DNA from: Aphelenchoides besseyi
Taxonomy: Eukaryota; Nematoda; Chromadorea; Rhabditida; Aphelenchoididae
NCBI GenBank assembly: GCA_024699855.1
Contig: JAMPIQ010000003.1
Coordinates: forward strand, 3,782,001 to 3,846,000
Length of the DNA stretch: 64,000 nucleotides
Direction: 5' to 3'
The position numbers and the translations under genes are program-made. Below the pieces are notes generated by a model. That model was not told the origin of the DNA. It worked only from the letters and a program-made list of their open reading frames with translations, and ran no database searches. This document shows positions 51,750 to 61,501 of this stretch, in pieces (within the stretch, counting starts at the first letter, position 1; every line of letters starts with the position of its first letter).

Positions 51750-52579
51750 TTATAAGATCTTCACGTCGAACAGTTCTTCTAACCGTCGAACTGCTTGTTC
51801 CGAGTCGTTGTTGGCCAACTAACAAATCGGAATGAAAAAGATCGCAATTTTCACGACTTACGTGAATTCCAATCCAACCGTGACGTTCGGCTGCTTCGAC
51901 ATTAATCAACAAATCGTCAATAAAAGCAATTTCTTCGGGTTTACAACCTAACTGTTTGGTTGTGAGCTGTAAAGTTTTATTGATTCGAAAACTCTCGTGT
52001 TAAAGTACCTCATAGATTTCGGCATCCGGTTTGCGGTGTCCAACTCTGCATGATTCCACGACCAAATCGTAAGCAGAAAGATCGCTGAGAATTAAAGAAC
52101 GTTTTCGTTGAGCAGATAAGAAGCCGTTATTCGTCAACAGCACTACTTTAATGCCTTCGTTTTTGAGCACTTTGATTGCTTTTGCAATCTTCTCATCCTG
52201 CAAAAGGTGCTTAGTAATTGGTATCCTTTGGAACATACCAACGGGCCCATTATATCTTCTAACACAACGTTCTCTGGTCCACCAACTTTTTCCTTTGAAT
52301 TAACAGAATTGAAATTCTACCCGTCGTTCAACTCACAAAGATCGGTTTGAATCGCACGGCAAATTGAGGAAATTCCTCTACACTCGACTCTCCACGTTCG
52401 TATTTGTGAAGAGCGTTCTTGTAATCCTCGTCATGTTCAACTGAATTTCATTTAGCAAATCTTTTTCGAACAAACCAACTTTTTTTGACAGCAGCAACAA
52501 ATCGAGCGTGATCCAGATACTTAATCACACATCCGCCCATGTCGAAAACAACACATTTCGGTGTTCGTATATTGGTCAT
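51750..52579 (-). CDS. HAD-like hydrolase, paralogue a, intact
   Basis: The ATG is at 52,579 and the TAA at 51,750. Six exons join in phase. Motifs are VVFDMGGCVIKY, VVLLTNNGFL, RKPDAEIYE and IAFIDDLLINVEAAERHG, and the end is LEELFDVKIL. Exon 1 reads through motif I without the intron seen at this place in the 28,357 copy. It is a full-length member of the same small-molecule phosphatase-like family and the first of three tandem minus-strand copies. Confidence 0.85.
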
Positions 52580-52943
52580 CGCTAAAACATTGCTCGGTAA
52601 TCTCACAACCCATAAGACAACAGTTAAGAGCTACGCGTAGTTATGACAACTCGACGAGTTTATTTTTTATTCTCAATTCAAAACCGCATATGCTGAGCAT
52701 CGATTGTTGATCAAAAAGTTGAACCAAAGAGCAAAAAGGAAAATCTAGAGCATCGAACGTTGTCAACTCGCATTACATAAATGGCATAAGGTGTGTTGCT
52801 GATCTTGTGCGTGATCGAAACTACAAACTCGACTTCTTGTGCTCTTACTCGTCTGAAGATTACAAACAGTTTTTGTATAAACTACAAGTCTGTTAAATCA
52901 AGATCTTTTATTGCCGAATAAGAGATTTCGAACATGAGATTTC
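52580..52943. other. Intergenic
   Basis: Gap between tandem HAD paralogues a and b. No feature was seen. Confidence 0.4.
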
Positions 52944-53721
52944 CTAATTGACATATAATTTCACATTTAAAAGATCTTCGAGTTGTTGAATCGCCAAGAT
53001 CGTATTGTCATTCGGAAGCTAAAAAAAGTTTTCACAAAGTTTTCAATAACTTACGAAAACACCTGCTAAGCCTGCAGCTTCTGCTCCGTCCACGTTCTTT
53101 TTCCAATCGTCTACGAAAATACACTCATCTAATCGAACCCCCAAACGATCGGCCATAATCTCAAAGATTTCACGTTCTGGTTTCCTGCAGCCCACACGAC
53201 AAGATTCGACAACATCATCGAATTCTGCGGCCTCACTTATAATTGCGGATCGTTTGCGTTTGTTTGACCAAAAGAAGTTGTTCGTTAGAAGCCCGACTTT
53301 GATTCCAAGTTTCTTTAATTGGCGAATAACTTGCAGCACGTCCTCGTTCTAAACTACTGCAACTCAACAGTTCGCTCAATCAATTACGTACTTTGCTTCC
53401 AGAGTAATCTTCCAATTCCGCGTTTTCGAAGTCTTTAACATCTTTCTAAACAAGCGACCTGATGTTTTTCGATGTCAAACTTACGAAGCCGGGATAAACA
53501 ATCTGGTAGATGTCTAGAGCGTCGGTTAGACAAAGTTTGCCTCTTTCAACGTCCATAAAACGCTCGCATTTTTCTTTATCGTTTTCGACTACGTTCAAGA
53601 AGCTTTGAAACAACGTCGGATCCGCGAAACGAAGAACCACACCGCCCATGTTTGTAAACAAATCGCTTAGTTTGGAATCATATCGAAACTCACCGAAAAT
53701 CACAGCTTTGAATTTCGACAT
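52944..53721 (-). CDS. HAD-like hydrolase, paralogue b, motif I splice site damaged
   Basis: The ATG at 53,721 starts MSKFKAVIF; the end is LEDLLNVKLYVN. Motif II (VGLLTNNFFW), motif III (RKPEREIFE) and motif IV (CIFVDDWKKNVDGAEAAG) are intact. Motif I Asp should be formed by splicing G to AC ATG GGC. The 42-nt intron (53,652-53,693, donor GTGAGT) ends ACAA instead of a CAG acceptor. If the intron is retained, the frame stays open because 42 is a multiple of three. The protein then gains 14 residues and loses the nucleophile. All other exons join in phase. Confidence 0.7.
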
Positions 53722-53915
53722 TTCGCAAAAGTTCACGGCCAACAAAAGTGAGAAACAGACGACTTTAGCGAGTCGTTTGCTCTTCGAATTGACAACCACA
53801 AAACCCTTTGGGTTGATTGCTCTTTGCTTTTGAAACTGAGTCTTCAGACTAGACGAGTTTATTCACTAGTTTTCACGATAAGCACCGGTTAAACTTTTTT
53901 CATCAGAAGACTTGT

Positions 53916-54750
53916 TCACATTAACTGGACATCAAGAAGTGTTTCCAGTTGCTGAATCGCCCCACGTGTATTATTGTCTTCCAACTGAAACATTTTCGTT
54001 GCATTTCCCATTCGATTTTACTCACTTGAATTGCAGTGAAACCGAGAGCTGCGGCGGCCTCAACGTTACTAAGAAAATCGTCAACGAAAATGCATTCGTT
54101 CGCTTTCAAATCGATTTTGTCCAACATGATCTAAAAAGCCGTTACTCTTTAATGCAAATTGATAAACGACCTCGAAGATTTTCGGATCAGGCTTTCGACA
54201 GCCAACTAAACACGACTCAACAACCGCATCGGATATTTCGTAGATTTCGGGAACTGAAATACAAACATTACAAGCTGCTCGGAATGTTCGTTCTGACTTG
54301 ACGTTGTTCTGTTGCCTTCACTCGACCAGAAGTAGTTGTTTGTGATGACTCCGATGGTAAATCCCAAAAGTCGCAGTTTCTTAGCTGCTTGAATCACATC
54401 GTAGTTCTAAACGATATTGACTGTGAATAAATGTGTTCTACTAACGTACAACAGGACCTAAGTAATCTTTTGGATCAGCTTTTTCAAAATCTTTAATAGA
54501 TGACTGAAATCGTTTTTGTTAATTTTGCTTTCGGTTATCGAACTTACAACTCCCGGAAACACAGGTTCCAACAGATCAACGATGTCTTCCACTGGAATTT
54601 GACCCAACTCACAAGCGCTATAAGCAGCATAAACGTCGGGTTCAGAACGAAGACGAGCAACAAATTCATGCAACTCATGTTGTTTGGGAAACTGGAAAAG
54701 CACACCTCCCATCTGCAATCATAGATTACCATTGAAGTTAACAATTTCAT
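53916..54750 (-). CDS. HAD-like hydrolase, paralogue c, motif I interrupted
   Basis: The ATG at 54,750 starts MKLLTSMVIYD, the expected motif I start. Five extra bases (TGCAG, 54,713-54,717) then separate Asp from ATG GGA GGT, breaking the frame. The rest reads well: MGGVLFQFPKQHEL, TIGVITNNYFW, CRKPDPKIFE, CIFVDDFLSNVEAAAALG, and the end LETLLDVQLM. An ATG at 54,712 could start a protein without the nucleophile. The five bases look like the last bases of an intron whose body is gone. Confidence 0.6.
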
Positions 54751-55441
54751 ACTGCGAACAATAAAATAGCCTCTATTGATTAATCCCAAAACGTACATCA
54801 AACAAAATGGCTTTATATGAACGGCTTGAAGAGTCCATTTAGAGCAGGGAACAGAACTTAAGACTAAATTGTTGCTGAGAACATCCTCAAGACTACACGC
54901 CAAATAACTCTTCAGAAGGCCAAATTCGCGTGGGATAAAATGGCAACCTTTCGATGCGATCACTTCATTTTGACTCCTCATTTTGCTCCATTTTTCCCAG
55001 CAAAAGAAAACCAAAATAAGAAGGTTGGAAGCTATAAACGGGAAGTTGAGTACACGACGGCGTTCCGCTAAAAAGTGGACGACTTTCGAACGTGAAATGA
55101 TACCCTCGCCTTTTATTCCATTTGACAATCACAACAAATTGGGCGTTCTCCATGGGTGGTCCTTAAAATCAGAAAGGTTATCGCCAGACTATCAATGATA
55201 GTCGACAGCCGCTGACTGATTGTTCATTTAAAGTCATGGGTTTTTGGATTGAACGTTTATTAAAGCAGAAAAAACCAGGAAATGATCGTTACTTGTACAA
55301 TAATACGGTTGCTTCAAACAAACATTACTCAATAAGACCAAAAAAAAAGTAAAAAATTACAAAAAAAATTAATCAATGAATAACAATTAGACCACAGCGA
55401 AGGTGGTCCAAAAGTTAATTGCTGTAATTAAGATTACGAAT
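54751..55441. other. Intergenic
   Basis: A long minus-strand frame at 54,544-55,128 overlaps the HAD copy c in another phase and is not accepted. No other feature was seen. Confidence 0.35.
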
Positions 55442-57272
55442 TCAGTTGAATGGAACCGGAGGTTGAACTTTAAGCGTATAATGTGAACGGAAAAGTGACG
55501 GCTCAAGAGTAACGCGAGAACGACGACTCGTCTTTTGAATTCGTTTGATTGTGCGGCTTCGAGTTGGCTTTTTGGATAGAGACTTCCGATTCGGACTAAC
55601 CGTTTTGTTGTTATTGTTTGTATTTGAAGTTCCAGTTGCAACGATATGTGCCGTTTGAACTTCTTCCTGTTCCTCTACGACTTCAGCAGTCGAATCGGGT
55701 TCTTCAATAACCGGAGCTTTCGGTAGGTAACCACGATCAATCCAAAAGCTGTATGGTGCACTGAATGGACGTTTCGTGTAATGAATAACAGATTGAACGC
55801 CAAGACCCCCGTTCAATGCTGCTAATTCAGTTTCGCAGTCTCGATTCGTGGGAATGAGCGAACGAGTATTGAACGTGTGGTTGACGACTTCGTTGCGAAG
55901 AGCAATAACATCGACGTTATCGGACAATTCGTTTACTTGTTGGACCATAGGTCCGTTATTCTTATTCTAAAATTGATCAATACGTATTAGCTCGAATATT
56001 GCTAATTACCGAGTCATTCAAGCCGGACAAGCGAGGATACAAAGACGGATACATAAGTTGACAGTTTCCTTCTTCTGCCAATTGCTGTTTCGATCTGAAA
56101 TTGAAGCCATATCAGTAGATACGAGAATGAACAAACCCATATTCGAGCGTTACGTTGAATGAAGAAGACGAATTAGATAACGACGAAATGGTTGAGCCCG
56201 GTGGAGCAGTCGGCAAGCCAAATCGATCCTCTGAATTGATCGTTTGTGTGTCCAAAATCGACAACTTTTTTCCTTCGCGAATTGCATGCTCATAGGATGG
56301 CGGATAAGTTTGTACAATTGGAATGGCTCGACGTTGATTTATATGTCGAATGTCATTTTTCCATGTCGAATGATTGTTCTTCTTCTTGTTCGAATCTCGT
56401 TTCCGCTTTTTCCCGTTCTTCCGAGTTGATGCTCGCCAAGTGTCGGTCGAGCCTGAAAAGTGATTGTGAACAAATGTTTTGCAGTCAATCGTTCACCACG
56501 TGGACGATGTTTGTTGAGTAAAAGTGCTTCAACATCTGAAATAACTGTAGATTTGAAGTTGCTATTCCTTTCAGTTTTACCGTGATTCTCCATTGCTTTC
56601 GAATGTTCCAAGTCGTCGTTCTTTTCCATTTTGTCGTTCTTAATTGCTGAGCCAACGGATTTGGATTTCAGAACGTTAAGTTCAATCATCTCTTTTTTGC
56701 TCTTCGAACTAATCCGTGATCCTTCCGTTTTATGACTGCGATCTAAATTCAAAGCTTAATATCGTTCAGTTTCTTGTTTTGAGTTACTGCGATTGTTCGG
56801 GTTTTTGCCGCATCGAGCAGAAAGTGCGACATTTAAAGCTCCGATTGCGGTCAAAGTGATGACAATAAAAACTGAAAGCAATCATTGATATTAGACTGTC
56901 TATGTGATTATTGCACTTACGATAGATGACTCCAATTGCTGAGCCTGTGGCCAATTTACGCGTTTGCCAAATACACCAACCCAACGCCAACGGAGCGACC
57001 AGCGAGATGGAACTCAAGATGCAACGAGCTCGATCGGTCTTTTGAAACATTCCAAATACACCACATAACGTCGACAGGATCAATGCTGAAAATCGAACTG
57101 AAGATTAGTGTTTGGGATTCGATGTTTTACGCAACACCACAAGTCCACTGTAGATTCCCTTTTTCGGTGAGTTTTCCTGATGGTAGTTAGCCAACAGAAG
57201 AACAACTCCGATCATTGAAATTAAGGCAATTAGGCCCAAGAGACCGCGCGAACAGCGCTGTCGAAGAACCAT
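55442..57272 (-). CDS. Four-TM protein with long PPxY-containing tail
   Basis: The ATG at 57,272 starts MVLRQRCSRG. Four hydrophobic segments follow: LLGLIALISMIGVVLLLANY, LILSTLCGVFGMF, CILSSISLVAPLALGWCIW and FIVITLTAIGALNVAL. A 46-nt intron (GTAACT donor) after NPNN joins them to a long polar tail; if it is retained, a 138-residue short form ends at ERY. The tail has Lys-rich runs, TYPPSYEHA (a PPxY motif for WW domains such as Nedd4 ligases), a Ser-rich stretch and a basic C-terminus (TRSRTIKRIQKTSRRSR). The family was not recognised; TMEM255-like proteins share the four-TM plus PPxY plan. Two isoforms through intron retention are plausible. Confidence 0.6.
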
Positions 57273-59685
57273 GTCCTGAAACAAGCAAACTGATTTCAAC
57301 CGACATCTCATCAATCACGCAAATAACAAACGCTTGAAGTGAAATCAACAGTTAAAAGAGGAAATACGTGGAACTGAGAACAAACAGTCCATTTCTGTTG
57401 TTTTCGATCTTCACAGTTTTCGGCTTCTTATTTCGCTAACTGCACTACGAAGACGATCGAATAAACGCCCGCCAACCTCTAAGACCAACTATGAACAAGA
57501 AAAACAGAAATTTCGCTCTTACGAATTGCGATCCTTTTCTATCACATCACTGCTGCTAACACATGATCTCCAACCGAATGAACACCCGATTGAAAGTAAA
57601 CGTTATTGGAAACAAGTTGATTGAGCAAACAAATGCCTTGGACAAGATCAACCAAAAGAAGTTGAATTGCTGTTGCAACGATGAGTGTGGAGAACTAAGA
57701 TAGTCTATGCTTACGTCCAACGTTAATGAGCTCAGGTTCGAAAACAATCAAAGATCATCCAAACACCCCAACTGGTAGACACCCTCTTATTGCCGATTTG
57801 TTTGTGATTTGAGACAAATTCTTACGTCAATTTTAATAGAAGATTCCAGAACGGAACAAAAGCGTGCAAATTTTTGTTTCAGCATTCGGAAGGCGGAGTT
57901 CTCAATGGACTTTCCCTGTTGTTCCGTGCATCCAAACACCATTTGCGTAAACTTTGCCGTGCAAATGAACTTCGCTTTTCACTCGACGATTTGTTTTTGC
58001 GGCAATTGAGTATCCTTGCGTTTACAGTGGTTGTCGAGAACGCAGATTACGAGACAAGAATCTTCAGTTGTAAACATTCGTTCGACTTGTCGGTTTTCTC
58101 AGCCCATTTATGTCGGCGATTGTTTTTGACATTTGATCCATTACCGTTGCGGCGACAATTCTTAATGTGAAAACGCTAGTCCCCATTTGAATGCCAACAA
58201 TAAGATTCTAGCGAAGTGAAAGGGCTTCCGAGTTCTTTTAGTGCCATTTACAGCAGCTGTCGTTTCCGATCATTTGAAATTTCTGCGCACCAATATCAAT
58301 GCTAAAGTTCAACAATCAAAAGGGGCGTTTAAAACGTTGAAAAGAATCTGTCGTTCGGGCTTAACGCTTCCAATTGTCGTTCTTGACGTTACACAAGCTC
58401 GCCATTTCGAATTGGTCCATTTAAGTTCTGACTTCTTTGTTTATCGATTCGTTTGCGATCGAGAGCCAACGATGAAGACATTCTCGGGTGTGCAATGAAA
58501 ACAATCCCTTCTCTGGATTCGCGCCTGATGGATTTTCTGATGTAAAAGCGTTTTTACAGCATCTTCGAAAACAATTGCTATCTTGCTCTTTCCTCCCAAC
58601 TCTTCTATTCTCATCAAACATGACTCCTTCACCGCCTTCTCGTCAATATAAAAGCAAACGCAATCAATGGTGCCATCACTCGGTTGTTCTGCTCATTTTC
58701 TTTTCTGATTCGTCGTACTCTGCAATGGAACTTTTTGTCTAGTTGCTCGTTCTTAAACTCTTTTGGTTGTTTCTTGTGGAGATTAAACAAAACGATCCCA
58801 AAATTTGTGTCAATATCCGAAGTCATGATTGTGAACCGTTTTATCCTATGATCCTCTGCGACCATCAATTTTGTAACAAGAACGAACAGATGTTTTTGCA
58901 GACCGCTTTCTTTCGAAATCGTTTGCTATTCGTCTGGTGAGAACTCTCTCCGATAAACACTATAAACAACCGTTGTAATTCTTATGTTTTCATGGTTTGT
59001 CTTTGTAAGAACAAAACGTTTTTCGCTAAGTTGGCTTGTTGGTAATTTAAAGATCAGCACGTGAACTCAGTCTCTTGTTCATTACTTGAATCACGTCTGA
59101 TAGTCAATCGAGTATCACTCCCGACAAATCCAATTCTTTTTTGCAATCCCACTGAAACGTGATTCCACTAACTCATCTTCTCAATTTGCTTGCCAATCAT
59201 CACTTTCAAACTCAACGAATTTTAACCAAAGCTTGAAGTAAGCTTATCGCCCTAATTCGTCTTCAACTTCCTAATCCAATTAGCTTCATGATATTCAATC
59301 TACGTTCAGAAATGAACCTCGCATCAAGAATCAATCCGATTTTGAAGATCAACATTGCGGCATTTACAGAATTACCATAACCGAAATGCCCGCTACCATC
59401 CATTAAGTTGAATGCAGTTTCTAGTTTTCTGGCAATACAATGCAGTAGGACATTTGTTTAGTTCGTTTTGTTGGCTTCTGTCTCTCAACTTTTTAAAGTC
59501 TTTTCTGACGACTATGGAATGTAATGGTTAATAATAGCTGTGAGTTCTAGTCATTGCATTTGGATTGGAGAATACTCATGATAATTCAGTTTTGATTTCC
59601 GTATTTCCAAGCCATTTCAAGTCTTAGATCTGTTTCTACACGTGCATTACGCGTTGATCCTTGTTCAAAGAGTTCAAACTTTCAA
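57273..59685. other. Gene-poor region, 2.4 kb
   Basis: Several frames of 60-100 codons occur on both strands (for example 57,874-58,170 and 58,241-58,498). They have no domain, signal peptide or consistent splice sites. A pyrimidine-tract acceptor precedes the 57,874 frame, but no donor or partner exon was found. Confidence 0.35.
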
Positions 59686-61501
59686 ATGGCTTTTAGAATG
59701 AAGTTTCTCATCGCGACTTTGCTGTTCTTTTCCGCGCGAACCACGAGCCAATGGACCAACGAAAGGCCGACGGTACACTTTGAGACTATGGGTTCTTTTG
59801 TGTAAGCTCAAAAACACTTGCATTTGATTGAAGTGTGTGCCCGATTTCAGTTTTGACGACGACACTCACTACCAAGCATTGCCGGTGGTTTGGGAGTTTC
59901 CAGAGATTAACTGTTCGTCGATCGACCTACCGAAGGAACTGGAGAACAATCATAAAGTTCATCTAGCGATTCAGAAATTCCTTCATAAAGCAAATCAACG
60001 CATCACAAGTACTCTCGAAGCTTATCTTCCGCCAACCATTTCGAATGTTGAACGTAAGTTACAATTAAGAGATCTTTTATTGGTTTCTTTAGATCGTCAC
60101 AAACGAGCTCTTCCGTTGTTGGTGGTTGTTGTCTCAGGTGCTGTTGGTTTTGGCGGCGGTTTGGCTGGTGCTGCCGTTGGCCACATTCTGACTCAACAAA
60201 GTTTGGATGAATTTCGTAAAGAATATGGCGAGTTATCGATGTTGTAAGTTTAAGCATCAAATTCAATGATAAAATTATGCATTAAAGAACTTGGCTTGAA
60301 GTCAATCTTCATCTTTACACGGATGCACTAATCGCCAACTACACTCAACAGTTGAATGTCCTCTTTGATCGTACTCGTCAGCCATACGTTCTTAACGAAA
60401 ATCGCATTGCTGAGGTTTGTTTCAAATTCAAGAAAACGAATCAAAAGTTTTCAGTACTTGAAAACACACGCTGGAAGCGGACGAGTCATCGATGTTGAAA
60501 TCATGAATATCATTAGAAAGCCCGCTGGACCCGGTAATCTCCTTGAGATTCAAGGCGTTGTGCATTTTCGAAGTACTGCAACCGAGTATCCACTTTACAG
60601 TGTAAGTTTTTTGATAGCCGAAACGATATTCATATTCACGTTCTTGTTTGTAGGTTCATCCGGGCGGTCAGTTCTCACCAACACAAACGTACTTCTTTGA
60701 ATTCAGCATGAAACCGTTTTGGGTTCGCACTCACAAGGGATGGTTGGAAGTGGATCGCGATCGCTGCATGAAAATGGTAATCTAAAACAAACTGAAGAAC
60801 AAAGTAATGAGACAAGTATAGGACATTCTCAACGCAACAATCTGTGGACAGAATCAAGTTCATTCAACATTTTTGTGCAATCCGACAAATTTTGCAGGAT
60901 GTTCAGTTACGGTCAAAAATGTCAAACCATCATTTGTCTTAACTAAGCCATTAATCAACAGCGTCTACATTGCTACGAATGTTAAGGTAAGTTACCAAAC
61001 AGAAAACAAAACCCTTTTATTTGCAGACCTATCAAATCTGCAATGAGTTCGGAAACACGTACTACAATGTTCCGAAAGGCGGAGTCTTCTACCTCTCAAC
61101 ACCTCCACATTCGAAGATTGCCATTGGCACTAAAGAGATTCCAGGATCAGGAGTTGTCCATCAAGTCTTTCAAACAACGGTCAGTTTAGATTTTCATTAG
61201 TGATCCAACATATTTATTGCAGGAAAAAGTACATTTGACGGCCATTGAAGAAGAAGCTATCGATGCCGAGACCAACTACATAGCAGCGGGACAAGCCGGT
61301 CACCTTAAACTTCAGGAGTTTACGTTCTTCAATCGAATTGGAGATTGGTTTGCGGACAATACGATTGTGACCTGTTTGATTCTTTTTGGATTCATGGGTC
61401 TTGCCGCATTTGTTGCCTTTTACATTTGTCGTCGTTACCACGAAATCATGTGCAAGAAGACCGTGGTTGTGGTTCAAGATCAAAAACAGATTTTTGAATA
61501 A
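59686..61501 (+). CDS. Furin-site type I membrane glycoprotein, envelope-like
   Basis: The start ATG is at 59,686 or, in frame, 59,698. A signal peptide (MKFLIATLLFFSA) is followed by about 110 residues. A dibasic RHKR cleavage site near 60,100 is followed directly by a long Gly/Ala/Val hydrophobic segment that looks like a fusion peptide. The rest is a large ectodomain with a few cysteines, one transmembrane segment (TIVTCLILFGFMGLAAF) and a short tail ending at 61,501. The exons appear to be open. This order is that of class I viral fusion glycoproteins (insect F-type or errantivirus Env). No gag, pol or terminal repeats lie nearby, so a captured, intron-bearing host gene is the better reading. 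An unrelated convertase-processed receptor is the alternative. Confidence 0.55.

Noticed and set aside
54734..54750. 17-nt GTAATC...TGCAG as an intron in HAD copy c
   Set aside because: Removing it would delete VIYD, the expected motif I, so it is not a sensible intron.
54544..55128. 194-codon minus-strand frame with hydrophobic stretches
   Set aside because: It overlaps HAD copy c exons out of phase and lacks splice sites of its own.
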